Assembly: GCF_021018805.1 (NCBI RefSeq)
Contig: NC_086254.1
Span: 2,963,001-3,027,000, forward strand
DNA: 64,000 nucleotides
Origin: Prinia subflava
Lineage: Eukaryota; Chordata; Aves; Passeriformes; Cisticolidae
Reading direction: 5' to 3'
In this document: positions 13,187 to 27,067 of the stretch, piece by piece
How positions within the stretch are numbered: the stretch's first letter is position 1
Layout of the letters: every line of letters begins with the position of its first letter
Translations under genes and position numbers: made by a program
The notes under the pieces: model-generated
Seen by the model: the letters and a program-made list of their open reading frames with translations, nothing else
Told to the model about the DNA's origin: nothing
Database searches by the model: none

Positions 13187-15500
13187 GAAGGAAACATTTT
13201 CTCTGTTTAAGCCCAGGTGAAGAGATCGATTCCTTTGGTACAGGCTGACAGACAGTGGGGTTGACCTCTTTCTACTGCTGTTGTTTAGAGCAGGAAAATC
13301 TGAACTTTGCTACTGCTCAAATGATTGTGGTAAAATCATCCAGTGACTTCATCTTCACCAAATGTTTGCCTCATTTTGGAGGCAGGGATTTGATAAAGAT
13401 TAAGTGATTGGATCTCACCTCATTTTGGAGCCTCATTTTGTGCTTTTTTCAGGTACCTGTATAGTTGTACTCCAGCTGGCAGCGATACAGGCTCATTGGA
13501 ATTCAGGCAATGCTCTCAGCTGAGGAAGAACTTCACAGGAGCATGGCCCAATACTAGATGAGTTTTTATAGACAGTGAGCAAGCTAAGCCCATATAACAG
13601 GACAAAGCTTTAGTCAGTGACAACCAGTGGTCACATTGACATTAATGTATTTGGAAATGACAGACTTTGTACCTATCTGCTCATAGATTCATGTGTTACT
13701 TGCTTTTTCCAGTGCACTTCTGTTCAGTTCTTCAAGTAGAAGATGCTGCCCACTGTTCACACAGCTCTAGAATGAAGCCTCACACACCAACTGAAACTCC
13801 ACAGCAATTGTAGCTTTGCTTTTTTGCAGCCTCAGTAAAAAATGAAGCTTATTTTACAGAAATCCAGTAAATTACTCTTCAGCTTTTCTTTGGACAGGTC
13901 AGCAGTGATTTGCTTGGAAACCTTGGCATGCTGTTGAATTTCTGTTGTGGTGAAAGCTTGCCTATGATTTAATCTAAAAGATTCCCTTCCCCTCCTTCCG
14001 CTGCCATTTATTCACCTCAGCACAGAATTATTACTTTGACATTGAGTGAGTTGATTCCCATGAAGGCAACACTTTTCCCCACAGAGAGCCCTGGCACTGG
14101 AGCTTCCCAGGAAATCTGTCAAAACTGTTTCACCTTGGCCTTCATACCTTCACTATGCCTAACATTGCTATTAAACCAGTAGTAAACTTCAGTCCAGGCT
14201 TGCATACTGACAGATTTGAAGCAACAAGCTCTGTAAGGTTACTTTTGGTATTTTTACCACATGGAGCCTCCTCCTGAAATACTTCTAGCCTCCTCAATCT
14301 GCAGATTACTGGCTGGGAGCATGTTTCCTTCCTGATGCATTATAGAAAATCAGTATCATATAGTTACATGGCACCAAACTAGTGGATGTAATGCCTGCAT
14401 CCAAACTTGGGAGGGGTGTTTGTGGGAGACTGGCTTCAGTGGAATTATCTGACATTCCAGTTAACTGGTTCATTGCTGGCTTTCTCAGAAACCCATAATG
14501 TCCCTGGGTCATTTTCTTTCAAAATTAACCAGATTTTCCTGGTCTGGGTAGTTGGTCCTTAAATAAACTAAGTGCTTGGGGCTTGGGGGATTGTGTTTAC
14601 TCATTTTCAGATTACAGTTTTTGTTCCTTCATTGACTGTTTGTCTGTAGCTCACTGACTTTTGAAGGAGTCTACAGATTCTGTACTGATGGTTCCTCAAT
14701 CTGTTGCCACTCATTCCTTGTCTTGTACCTGATTCAACATATCAGAACTGTTCTACTGACTCCCTCAAGCCCTGTAGAGCCTTGTTATGTCAGGGTGTGA
14801 GGGAGATGGTTGTATACATTTTTGTTGTTGAAGGAATCCCATTTTGAGTCCTTAATCTTTTATATCTCAGGCCTCTGAAGTGTTTGGTTCGTCCCAAAAT
14901 GTGGTGTTTTGGGGAAGTGCTCAGCTGGCTAAAGCCTTTGCTGCTGGAGCACTGAGGTTGTCAGATGTAGCTGAGCAGACTTCTTGGGGCAGAGACTGTG
15001 CCAAGAGAAGGAGCTGGAATGCAGGCTGGGAACTTGCACTGCAGGTGGCAGGACTGTGGGCAAGATCAATGCCATGATAAAACTCACACCAAAGTCACAG
15101 TCTTGATACGGGATTACTAAATCTGTTTTCAGAATGTTAAACTATATAATGACAAAGCCTTTAATCTTCTCTCCTTCTTTCTCCCTCCTGTTCTTTCACA
15201 CACACACAGACACACAATCATCATTTTCATTCTTCTTTCACTTTAGTCTGCAAAAGGCAAATTCCTGCAGCATTCCTGGCATAAGGAAGGAAGCTGATAA
15301 CACTGGTGTGTAATGCTGAAGCAGGAGCTGAAGCTACAGCTGTTTAATATTTTCCAGCACAGGGCTCTTGCATTTTAGCTGGGGGAAGATTCCTGAGTGA
15401 ACCCCTCAAGGGCACTGTGTCCTCTTGCTGCATCCAGGTCCAGCTGTGTGCCCGAGTGCCCTCTCTGGGAGAAGGCAGGGCTTGTGTAGGGACTACGGCA
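13183..15500. other. Non-coding stretch, no gene recognised
   Basis: This is unique sequence with short chance open frames only. It contains a short pyrimidine/CA microsatellite around 15170-15220 ('cacacacacacagacacac'). No conserved exon or RNA gene was recognised. Confidence 0.6.
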
Positions 15501-15590
15501 CCAGGAACCAGGATTCCCAGCTTCTATTCTTAGCTCGGCAACCAATTTGTTGCAAAGCCTTTGGCAAATCATTCAGGCCTAATCCCGCAC
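15501..15590 (+). repeat. Possible MIR-like (CORE-SINE) relic
   Basis: The order 'ccaggaaccaggattccc', 'agcttctattcttagctcgg' and 'ttggcaaatcattcaggcc' parallels the forward MIR-type core (cf. 'ggttctattcccagctctgcc' and 'ttgggcaagtcacttaacc'). Spacing is close to the family. It is old and diverged, and no 5' promoter boxes or 3' tail could be delimited. Confidence 0.45.
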
Positions 15591-18500
15591 ATACAGCAGC
15601 CCCCAACAAAGTCCTTTCTGTTTTTCACTGGGGGCAGAGGATCAGCTTCTTAACTTCTCCTTTTCTCGCACTGCGGAGGACTGGTGAATTGAAAAATATG
15701 CAAGAAAGTGTGATAAATTGTTCATGTTTATGAAGCAGTGACGTGGGCATCACTCTGTGAAGTGATCTTGCATCCATAAAGGAAGATTGATTGATTGATT
15801 GCTGTTATCAGCTGGATCTCTGGAGCACAGGATTTTTGGCCTCTCTCATCAGAATACAATTTTACATGATTATACAGGATAATGCTGGAAATGCCTCTGC
15901 ACTGTCCAGATGGCAGGGTCAATGTAGCATGGACCTTGCTCAATTGCTTTGTGTGCTAGGATAAGTGCTGCTGCTTTTCTCTCTTTATGCTACTGGCATT
16001 GCTAGAAATTGAGGAATTCTAGGACTGTTGATAAATTCTGCGAGATGAAAATTAATACCTACAGAGACCTCTGCTTTTATTGACCTTAAATTAATTTCCC
16101 ACCCTTTTGCAAAGGTGAATAGCAGTGCTCATTTTTCTGTGGTACTTTTGCTTCAAAATAATCTGAGCTGCATCTGAAAATGAAATGGTATAAAAAACAT
16201 TCTGGGCTAGGAGTTAATTCCAGGAGTACCTTGTAAGACAAAAGGGCATAACAAAAAGGTACTTTAATCTGCAACCTCCTTGCCTTTACATTTGGCTGTG
16301 CTGTATTTTGTAGCATGTGCAGCTCTGGTATCTGCTGAGTGCAGCATCTTGCTCTGCTGATTTGTGTAGGGCTTTATTTGCCTGCTGCAGGGACAGAGGT
16401 GGATTAATCTATAGAGCTGTCGGCAGAAATCCGTTAGTAGGCTTTTGAGGGGAGATCAGCTCGAGGAAAACACAACTTGATTTTTGTGTCAGTTGAATTT
16501 TTGATAATATTACAGAAAGTTGGGTCTCTTTGTAAACTTCGTTCTGAAAACACAGAGCCTGGTAGGGGATTTTTTAGGTAGCTAATGTTTTAGTGTAGTG
16601 CTCTTGCCTGTGAAAGGACAGGGCTGTCCCAGAGCTCACAGATATTTGACAAATAGGGCTTAAAAGTAGGCATGCCTTGCTGAATAAATTATTTAGTTAA
16701 AATAAGAGACAGAAGAGCAGAACTATTACCCTCTGTGCCACTCGGACTGGGACAACATTGTCCCTTCCTCTTTCCTCAGTGAATTCAAATATCCTGTCTT
16801 CTACAGCAAGTCAGTTCTGGAAGCTGGAGGGGCAATGGTGCAAAGAGCACGGGTAGCCCATAGTCAGAAGTTTCTAGTTTGTTGGGAGCTACCTGCCAGT
16901 ACCTTTAAATATGCATATCAATTTGTTGGTGTCTCTCCTGTTTTACAGTTTTTCTCTTGTCTCTGTCTGCATTTGAGGCAGTGGACTGGAGCTGCCCTCA
17001 GTGCACCAAGGCATGAACCTGCAAGTGCCCCTGTCCCACCCCAGTGCTGAGTACCTGAGATTGATGCACTAGGGCTGGGTCTGTCCCCCACAAATGATGA
17101 TAATGATAACAACAATACCATCTATCATACTGATCTTGGCAGTCACTGCATGGTTGTGGTTTGGAGCCCTTGTTCAGCAGTCTCCTGTACTTTAAAGAGA
17201 TTCTCTTCACATTGTTCTAATGCTTATCCAAATGTATTTTCTTTTCCTGAAGGTGTAGGAGTCTCTTGCTTTCCTGCCTGCTCTCTCCCTCTCAGTTGCT
17301 GGAGCCCTCTTCCTTGCAGGGGAAGGCTGGCTGAAGGAACTTGTTTGCTGCAGCTCTGAGGGCACCAGTCCCCCTGAGGACAAGGCATGGGATAAGTTTT
17401 GACTTTTGGGTTAAGTTGGCTGGTTTGCTTGTCTTAGGAGAACTTGGAACTAATTGTGAGCTTTCAGTTTTCTTCCCACCTCCTTGGTAGAGAAGGTGGC
17501 AGCCCTGAATGCTTCTCATCACTAAAACACAGCGAGGCTCATCCCCAAGAAAACTGGCATCAGGAAAGGGGCCAGGAAAAACTCCTGCTCTGCTTCTCCG
17601 AGGACTGCACTGGACTAGCATCTCTAGATGAGCTTAAATGTAGCCCTGTGTTGACTAAGTTGTGCACTGGCTGACTCTAGTATTTTTATTAAAGCTAGCC
17701 CATAAACTAATGGAGGCTCTTTGACTCCTTTTTACACTGCTGTTTTTTTTCCATTAGTTTTACGAAGGTTCCAGCCGTAAAGCACTTTTTTGGTCATTTT
17801 GTGTTAATCTCCTTCTGTTGACACTAGAGCACTGTGTGATTTAAGGCTTTGTTTTCAGCCATGATATGAAGGCTAATTACTTCCTTCTGGCATCCTCTCA
17901 GTAAGAAAGCATGGGACTTAATCTTTCAAAAAGATAAAAGCAAGGAAAAATTTTTAAAGTGTTTGGTAAGTCCCTAGATTTTAATTTATTCTTCATAGTG
18001 TAATAAAAACAAAACATTAGGAGCTAAGCTCTAAACTCCATAGCTCTGTCTGTGTGGACACAATTTTCTATTTGGTTGTTTGTCCTCACTGGATATAATT
18101 TTACAGTTAAATTTTAACTTGTGCCTCGGGATGTTCAGTAATTAGGGGTATGGTATGGATATTTATTGTTTATATAAAAGTGTGTATTTGTCTTGTTTCA
18201 GCCTTGTGACTTTGATTATCCATTATCTTCTAGATAATTAAACTGTATATTTTCTTCATATTCTCTTTCTTCATATTTTCTTTTGCCTTAATTTGATAAG
18301 AGGGAAAAACTACATCAGGAAACTTCAGAGCACTAGTAGATTTTTTTCAGTGGAAAAGTGTGGGATAGTGTTTCACAGAGATTCCACCCTAAAGGCAGGC
18401 TACTGTGCAGTATGGGAAGAAAATGTTTATTGCTCCTCATCAAATGCCACTTTAATACAACCAAAGGAACATCAGGTCTTGGCTTCAGTCATGTAACAGA

Positions 18501-21500
18501 AGAGTGACAAAGCTGAAAGGAATCATATTTCACTTCTGATTAAAGCAGTTGTTAAACTTTTATATAAAATTTCTACATGGTCTAGGCAGTAAGGATTGGA
18601 GCCCTGCATTAGAAAATAAAGTATTCCACAATGCAGTGGAATCCCAGGTAAATTGGGCATGTCTCTCTGGAACCAACAGTCTTGATAGGGAAATACGCTT
18701 TTGTAAAAGCTTGGTTTTGTTAGATGGTTGGTTTTGCTCAAGGGTCACCAGTTCATCAGGCTCCCTTAGGCTGTGCAAAACTTCAAGCATGTTACTCACT
18801 CAATTTAAATGTTATTGGCTAGATATATGGTTAAGTAACTTGATAAATTGGGAATGCAAGTTGTCAGTTGGGACTGGGGAAATGCTCCCCAAGCCTCTCA
18901 TCTGGCCATGACCCTTTGGCAGAAGAAAACTCAGGTGATTCTTTTGAAAGTGGTCGTGTGGGATTCAAGGGCAGTAACCCAGCAAACTTACTTTATAAGC
19001 AACCAAGCTCAGTAGAGCATCACAAAAAATAGCTTTTTGTCCCTGGGATCACCACAAAGCTGCCTTAGGCCAACAAGAATTTGGTATAGTGCAGGATGTG
19101 GGAATGAAGTACTATTTGGCTTATATGCTCACAAATAACATAACAGGAATTCAAATGAATTTTAAATCTCTGCTACACAGTGTGAACTCGTTGCTGTCTG
19201 AATCATTTTAAACACTTGAAATAGAGGGATTACAATTCCATAAATGTTTTACAGAGATCTTAACTTTTTGAAAGTGCTTATGATATTTCTCAAGACTTTT
19301 TCGACAAGATACATGAAGAATATATTAAAAAACAATAATTCTGTGTGTCTACAAGCTTTGTACCAAGGGAGATTTTACAGTCTATACACACCTATTTTTC
19401 ATGCATTAAAAAAATACAAAATAAGCTTTTTGCACTCAGATCAAGTATACATACATTGTCCAAAAAATGCAGTTAATTTTGAAATCTTGATATAGACAGT
19501 AGAAAAAAAAATAGAGCTACTCTTCTTTTTTATGTTTCAATGCAAGCTCCTTCAGTTACACAGGCATTGTTTATTTTGCTTTTTCTGTTCAAGTGCCTAA
19601 CATGCATATTCTTGGGCTTCATATCATTATTTCAATAAGCTTTAAGAAAGGCTCATATCACAGGATCAGTGACTGTAAAACAAATCATCAGTCCTGAATT
19701 TTATTGTAAGTGGAATTACAAACAGTGTCATAAATACCTTGACAATCATAAGTTGGAAACTTAAAGTGAAGATATAGAAATTACTGGGTTTTAAAACTTG
19801 ATGAATGTCTAACTGTATCTTCAGCTAAACAATAGGATGAGATCTTGTTTAATGATTGAGCGTGTTTAGGGCTTCTCAGATGACTCTGAGCCAAGGTTTT
19901 GGGTTTTGGTTGCACTTCTGAAGAGCAGATCTCCCCCCTGAAGGGGCCACTGTGTTCAGCATTGCCCCATTGGAATAGCTGCCTCTGACTTCACAGGTGT
20001 AACTTGTGTTGGGGACAGTGCCACTTGTGTTGGGGACAACACCGAAATGGAGGCTTGTGCTAAGGGATCTGCACGGGAAGCTGTTCTGGTTTGAAGTTTT
20101 TCCATATTTGGCCATTCAGGTTGTAAAAGCTGCTTTGTACTTTTAAGAAGAAAGACGTGATAAGCAAAAACAGCACAGCACAACATGGACCAGTGCTGAT
20201 GGCATCTGCTCAACAGCCAGGGATTTGCCAGGGGCCAGATGGAAAGAATGTGGTGTGGTGGGCTGGCTGGAGGGACTTGGCCAAGAGTGGAAGGTCAGTG
20301 CTGCACAACAGCCAGGCACAGGCAGAGAAAACCCTGCTCTGACACCTCTCCTAGCTGGCCAGCTGGTTTAGAATTGGTGTTACCACAACCTCTGAATAGA
20401 AACTGTTGTCAAAGGAACAGCAGTATTTCATGAAGAGTGGTTAAGCTGTGAAGCACCTGCATGAGGTAAGTGTTGGTTGGACATTCCATTTTCAGCACCA
20501 ACATACCCAAATAGCCAAAATCCCCATGAGGCTGGGCCCTAAGAAACAGGAAGACTGGCTTTAAAAAGCAAGTTTCTTTCTGTGCTTTGTATTCAGGCTT
20601 TCAGTTTAGATTTGTCTGCAAACAAGCCTGAGCCTATTTATTTATTTATTTGATTTGTTTTGTCTTGTGTAATCATGTTTTTTGAGGTAGAGATTTGGAG
20701 AAAAAATAATTGCTTTGTTAACCATGTTGCAATGAATGGTAGTTCAGGATTATGCAGAAGGCTAAATGAGGGGAGAGGTTTGCCCCAAAGCTCCAGTACC
20801 TTAGAGTTCCTGACCTCTCTAGCTTTATGGAAATCACTCATCTGAATGCAATTCCATGCCTTTGCAGAAAAAAGTTCTTCCTTTTCTCAAGCTGCTTCCC
20901 ATTGATTTCTCCACTGCCCAAAAGATTCTGATTTACACTCTAGATGTGAATGTGGTTTTGAAGAAAACTGGTATGGGGGCTTTGGATACCAGAGAAGCAT
21001 TGTGTGATTGACTTGGAAATAGGAATAATCAAAGTTCTCATACAATAGAGATTTAAACTAAATATTCATGGCTGTATAAATAGTGGTCACAAGACTTATG
21101 TGACATCTGAATATCATGAGCTTTTATTTCTTGTCTTAAGCCAATTTTTGACAAAGTCTGGAGTTTCCTGCATGGGACACTGGAGGTATGTAGCTGTGTG
21201 GTAGGGAATCAACGTGTTGAGCAATATTTTGATTCAATAACAAAGGGCATCTGTTGGAAACTGTTCTAGGAAGAACAATGGCAGACTCTGGTTAATGAGC
21301 AGAAGAAACTGAAACAGCAAGTAAATAAATGATGGAGAAAGGAACCTCCTTTTCTGCTTTTGAAATAGCCATTCTTGTAAATTTTGAGCCAGTGCAATAG
21401 GACTGTAACTGCTCTTATGATTTGGGCTGGTGCTTAAATGGATAAATGGCTGCACACCTTTGTATTACGAAATATCTACAGTGCCATCAGCAAGTAATGT

Positions 21501-23129
21501 CCATGAAATCCCTGTTTGAAGAGCTCCCAGGTTGAGCCCTTTCAGCATGGTGGTGGACAGGGTTGCCCAGTGGTCACCTTCTGTAAGTGCCATGTCCTGG
21601 GCTGGCTTCTGTGGTCTCTTGACCAGCACCAGGATCTTCTCCAGCCAGCAGACACATGCATGTGTGATACATGTGCAGATTTTATTTTATTTATAGCTTT
21701 GGAGCTGCTTGGGGGAGACACCTCTCTTCTGCAACGCTTAATTTCTTTTTCCTGACCTTGATCTTTGCGTTTCAGTCTTCCAGGAGGTTTTGTCTGACAG
21801 TCACAGGAGGTGTGTCCTGCCTCAGCATAAGGCCAGCCATAGTTTGCATCCCTTTGTAGCAGAGTGTGACTGATCTTTTCCTCATGCCATGCCCCTCTGA
21901 GCTGTGGTGCTGCTGTGTTACAGCCCTGCAGAGCTTGTGTTGCCTGGTGTTTGCTGGGGGAGGGTGAGCAGGGGGGAAAAGAGAGCCCAGGAGTTAGGGT
22001 GGTGCTGAGGCCACATTAGCCTCATTTTCTATCTTTATACTCAGGGGTGGGGGCACATTAGTGGCCAGTGTTGTGTGCTAGCAGTGTTTGGTATTCATGG
22101 GGCTTCAATTCATGGCCAGGGATCGACTGGAGCCCTGTGCTCAGCTGAGGTTCAGCATACCTGAGCACAGGGCTGGGTGATGAAGGCATCTTGTTTTGCA
22201 GCTGTTTTCCTTGTGACAGGCTTTTATTTTAAAGTTACACTCAATCCCTCTGGCAGCTTCTGCACCACATCCCTGATTCGGTGTCTGGCCAGCACATATG
22301 ATATGAATCCTCTCCCTTGTGCTTCAGGCTTTGGTTCCTGTTACAGGTGGGAAGCTCAAGGCTGTGACTCAGTATGAGTTTAGGTGCCTTGTTTTCCTTG
22401 TGAGAGGCCAGGCTGGCCACAGTTCACATATCAGAATGGCTTCCTGCCATGATTTCACACTCTGTAAGAGAGATTTTAAATTCATTTGTCTGTTATTTGT
22501 GAACATATAAGCCAAATAGCACTTCTTTCCCACATCCTGCACTATACAGACTTCTTGTTGGCCTGAGGCAGCTTGGTGGTGATCCCAGGGACTAAAAGTC
22601 CTTGTTTTTTGACACCAGATATTTAACAAGTAGGTACAGAGAGCAGCTCCCTTTTCTCAAAAATGAACAGTTGTTTACATGCCCTCTCAGCAGTCAGATC
22701 CTATGCAATGAACTGGGAGCCCTATGACAAAGAACTGGGCTCTTATTTAATTACTGCAGTATATAATCAACTTCCTGTTTTGAGGAGTATCTCATTGGCT
22801 TGTAAGAGATCTTTCCCAATCACTTGAACTTGTGGGATTTGGGGGGTAGTTAGGGGGTTTTTTGTTTATTTGTTTGTGTTTTATTTGATGAGGGGTTTAT
22901 GTGTTTTTCTCATTTTGGTTTTTGTTTGTTGTTATAGCACACTGAAGTGGGATAAAGAACTTAGGGCCTGATTTGGGAGAGATGGTCCCAGCCCTAAAGT
23001 GCTTGTGCAGATCACTAAGACCTGTCTTAGCATGCAGTTTTGATGAGGAGATAAATGTAATTTGGAAAGTTAGCTTGCATGAACATTGTATTTCCTAAAA
23101 AGTGTATTTGGAATGTTTTTATGATGTGG
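15591..23129. other. Non-coding stretch with minor tandem repeats
   Basis: No gene is recognised. Small repeats include a TTGA run at about 15784-15799, a 21-bp duplication at 20002-20043 and a TTTA run near 20636-20652. The interval 19880-20450 has a slightly higher GC level and could hide an old LTR fragment, but I cannot match its ends. Open frames are short and unrecognisable. Confidence 0.55.
20002..20043. repeat. 21-bp direct tandem duplication
   Basis: Two adjacent 21-bp units both begin 'acttgtgttggggaca' and differ only in the last few bases (gtgcc against acacc). The unit is a multiple of three and lies in a short antisense open frame, giving a repeated SPTQV peptide, but nothing else suggests coding. 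Confidence 0.75.
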
Positions 23130-23708
23130 TGTGCTGGTCTTGACTGGGATATGACAGATTTCCTTCACAGCAGCCAGTATAGAACCATGTTTTGGATTTC
23201 TGCTGGAAACAGTGATGATAACTCAGGGATGTTTTCATTACCTCTGAGCAGTGTTTGTACAGAGCCAAGGCCTTTTCTGCTTTTCACCTCACCAGTGAGG
23301 AGGCTGGGGGTGCACAAGGAGTTGGGGAGGACACAGCTGGAACAGCTGACCCCAGGGCCATCCCAGACAGTGTGGTGTCATGGTCAGCATACAGAGCAGG
23401 GGGAAGAAGGGAGAGATGCACATTCAGAGTGATGCCATTGTTTTTTCCATGTCACCTTTACACAGGGTGGAACCCTGCTCTCCTGGGGATGCCCAAACAT
23501 TTGGCTGCGGTGGGAAGTGGGAATGAATTCCTCGGGGTGGTTTGCTTTTCTTGTCCATGTGGCTTTTGCTTTCACTATTAAACTGTTTTTATCTCAGCCC
23601 ATGAGTTTTGTCTTTTACCCTTCAGTTCCCTTCCCCATCCCTCTGTAGGGGGAGGAAGCAAGCAGTTGTGTGGGGCTGAGTTGCTGTCCAGGATTAAACC
23701 ATGAAACA
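23130..23708 (+). mobile_element. Solo LTR of an avian ERVL-type retrovirus
   Basis: This old endogenous-retrovirus LTR is about 579 bp. It starts 'tgtgctggtcttgactggga', equivalent to the family start TGTCCTGGTTT...GGCTGGGATAG. It continues through 'aggaggctgggggtgcac', 'acagctgaccccagggcc' and 'ctctcctggggatgcccaaa', reaches the polyadenylation signal ATTAAA at 23577-23582, and ends 'ttaaaccatgaaaca'. The usual TATA box (catataaaa in the family) has decayed to 'catacagag'. There is no primer-binding site, polypurine tract or gag/pol sequence on either side, so it is a solo LTR left by recombination. No clean target-site duplication is visible. Confidence 0.85.
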
Positions 23709-26512
23709 TGGGTGGATTTTGATGAAAAATTATTAATCCTCAAGCTTATTTGGAATTTTTACTTGTTAGCTTATGCAAACAGGCCAGTTCAGACAGAGGA
23801 ATAAAATCATCACGTCTCTTTACCTTGCTGAACTGAGATACCAAAAGAAAGCTTCAAGAGCCTTTTCTTGTGCGATAATTTCCTTATTGTTAGTGTCTCG
23901 AGTAAGTGAAGGCCCCAGTTCCTGACACAAGCACTTTTGACTTCTGGGTTTGTTGGAAAAGCTCCCCTTTGGGCCCAGGCAGCCTGTGAGTGCAGGCAGA
24001 GACAGGCACCCAGTGACTGGGGCAGGGAAATTCTGCTCTGATCTTCTGCAGCTTCCCCAGGGCTGTGTTTGATCCTGCAGCAGCACAAGTTTGCAGTTGG
24101 GAAAAGCTGCAGATGAACACCCAGCAGTGGTTAAATCCAGCAAAACTGGCATGTGAGCTTCAGCAGATTAATTTCTTTTCTGTTTCCTGTTGAGATGCTT
24201 CCCAGGGTATGTTGCATACAAAGGTGTATCAAACAAATCTCGAGCTTTCTGCATTTTCAGAGTCACGGACCTCTGCTTTCAGCAGGTTTTCTTGGTAGCT
24301 GGGATAAGAAGTGAGGCTGACACTGGGATGTCCCTGCCCATCCTGTGCCCCTGTGGTGTGATCACTCTGCACCTGCAGCGTGGCTCCATCCCAGGAGTTA
24401 CTCTTGTGAGGTCCCATTTGGGGATGAGGGTGAGCTTGACAAGCAGAAGGCTCTGAGAAGGTTCCTCAAGCATTGCTGCAGCAGAAGAGGGCTGGGGGAA
24501 GGTGCCTGGCTGCCATCACTGCCTGGGGTGGCTCAGTTGCCTGCTGCCAGCTGATCTGAGTCTGGAAATTTTTGTGTTCAGCCTTTACTGTGGTGCCTGT
24601 GCTGTTTTGTGGGCTTGTTTCTGGGCATTTGTGGAATTTGTTGGTTCTTTTACTGTTCTCCACATTTTCAAATCAGAAGAGTTTTGACACCTTCAAGTCT
24701 TTCACAAAAAGTTTTTAACCTATAAATCAAACCAACTCTCCGTTCCAAAATATTTCTTGACAAGGAATTTGCTGCCTACTACAGTGAATCCAGTTTCATT
24801 GGTGGGATTTTGAAAGGACTGAGATCAGTGTGACTGGTCAGCTCTGCAGTCAGGCAGCCTGTCCTCTGAAACTGGAAAACTGGTGGGAAACTCTCTTGTT
24901 CCCTAGTAGAGCTAATCATTAATTAGCAGGGGATGAAGTACACCAAACAATCTGCTGTGCCAGATGGATGCTTCAGTGTTAATTTATGTTCTCAAAATAA
25001 CTGGACATAGATATGCTCCACACCATGGCCTAAATCTTGCTTTTGTTGAATTCAGTAGTAAAAATTGTTGGCTTTAGTGATCCAAGTGCATATTTCTTTG
25101 AGAAAAATGTATTTTGGCATCAAACTGTAAGAGTGAAAATTAAATGAATAAGCGGTTCAGAGGTAAAGTCCAGAGCAGTGGACTTTACCTTCTTACACAG
25201 AGGCACACTGGTGAAAAAATGAACTTTTTTTATCTCCCTAGAGCATTTCTATTATCTGAATGCCAAGAAGTGAGTAATTTGGTTTGGTTTTGGTTTTTCT
25301 GTTTTGTTCCTATGAATAACTTCTTATGTGTCTTCCTGAGAGAGTTGGAGCTGAAGCTTAGTCTTGGGAAGTTAAGCTGTATGTTGCTTTCTCTCTGAAA
25401 GCTTCATGAAGGAGACCAAAAGAAAAAAGCAGTTAAGTTAAAAAAAGTCATGGTGATGGCTTATTCTACCACACTTAATTTTAAATGAAGAAGGCTTACT
25501 ATAAATTTCCTTCCATATTTTTCTTCTGTTCTTTCATTTTGTTGGGGTTTTCCACTTTTCCATTCAGCTTCTCCTAGCCAGCAGTTGATGTGCCCAACAG
25601 ATCTGTATGAACGACCTGCTGGAGAACCCCAGAGCTCAGTGACAGTCTGCAGTCAGGCTTCAGTGGGACACTGAACACTGCTCCTGCTGTCTGGAGGGAG
25701 AACGTGGCCCCCATCTTTGTGTTGGGGGAGAGTTTGGGGGAGCTCTGGATCCTATCAATAGCTCATCCACATTTTGTAAAAGGCAGTGGATTTGTTCTGT
25801 CATGGTCATGCAAGGAGCCAGGTATTTACTACAGGTATTATTTGTAAAGCTGGAGATGAGACAGGCCCTGGAGAATGGAAGAAATTTGAATTTTTCTGCT
25901 TTTGTCATTCTCATGGAAATTAAAAATATTGATAATACATCCTACTAGTTTTTAACAATGAAAATAAGCTTTCTATACTGACCTTTAGCTGTGTTCAGAT
26001 AAGTCATTTACAGGCTAAATTGTGTAATCAAAAAGCCAATTCAAGTCTCCATTAGTATCTTTTGAAAATAAAGCACTATGTGGTATGCACAGACTTAACC
26101 TCACAAGCTTCAATTCGATTTTCAGGGTTTAACCAAAACATTGAATTACTTTTACCTTTGTGATACTGTGAGGATTATTTTTAATTAAATGAAGTGTTTT
26201 AACATGCTCTAATTGGTTTTTTAGCAGATATGTCTAACACTTGATAGGGAGGGGCTGGTTCTGGGAACAAGACAATGCTGTCTTGCCTCTTTCATCTGAG
26301 AGTTGGGTAAATATTCCTTGAGGATCAGGGAGGGAGAGGTTATTGATGACTTCTCTTTTAATTCAGTCATGTGCAAATCCCAGAATACTTGTACACAAAG
26401 TGCAGGGGGCAGATGATGTGTACAGGTTAAATGCTCTGATCCTCACTTGTGCTGTAGGAGCAGCTTATTCCCACAGTAACAGTGCAGAAAGCAGAGGCTG
26501 AATCTGAGCGAG
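23709..26512. other. Non-coding stretch between LTRs
   Basis: There are no viral coding remnants here that would join the flanking LTRs into one provirus; they are also in opposite orientation. The open frames near 23820-24690 are 60-110 codons, overlap on both strands and match nothing known. Confidence 0.6.
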
Positions 26513-27067
26513 TGTGGTGGGCTGACCTTGCCTGACACAAAGTACCCATCGAGCTGCTCTATTGCTCACTTTCCAGCTGGGCAGGGGAGAGAAAATAAGG
26601 TGGAAAGCAACTCATAGGTTGAGATAAGGCAGTTTACTGAAGTGAAAATTTGCATGTGCACAAGCAAAGAGTAAAATCAGTTTTATTCCCTCCTTTGCAT
26701 CAGCAAGCGCTTTCTGGCCCCTTCTGGGACAGCAAGGCGTCAGCACACGTGGTGGTAGCTCGGAAAGACAAACATCTTAAATAATGAATGCCCCCTGCTT
26801 TCCTCCTCCGTTTCTAAGCTCTTATATCTGAGCTAACATCATGTGTTCTGGAATATCCCTTTGGTTACTTTGGGACAGCTGGCCTGGTTGTGTCAGCCCC
26901 AGGATCTTGCCCAGCCACAGCCCCTTGTTGAGGGGACAGCTCAGTGCCAGTGCTGCTGAGCAGCAGCCACAACACTGGTGTGTCATCAACACCTGTCCAC
27001 CTCCCCCTGCAAAGCTCTGTGAGTGAGCTGTGGGGAAATAAACTCCATCTCAGCCACACCTAACACA
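26513..27067 (-). mobile_element. Solo ERVL-type LTR, antisense, with decayed target-site duplication
   Basis: The + strand runs from 'tgtggtgggctgaccttgc' to 'cagccacacctaacaca', with TG and CA ends. On the - strand it carries the family landmarks: 'ggctgagatggagttta', a 'caaccaggccagctgtccca' block, 'accaaagggatattcc' and 'agatataagag', a TATA-like site. Its length is 555 bp. The flanks are GCGAG (26508-26512) and GCAAG (27068-27072), a 5-bp duplication differing by one CpG-to-CpA change, as expected for an old ERVL insertion. No internal viral sequence adjoins it. Confidence 0.85.
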
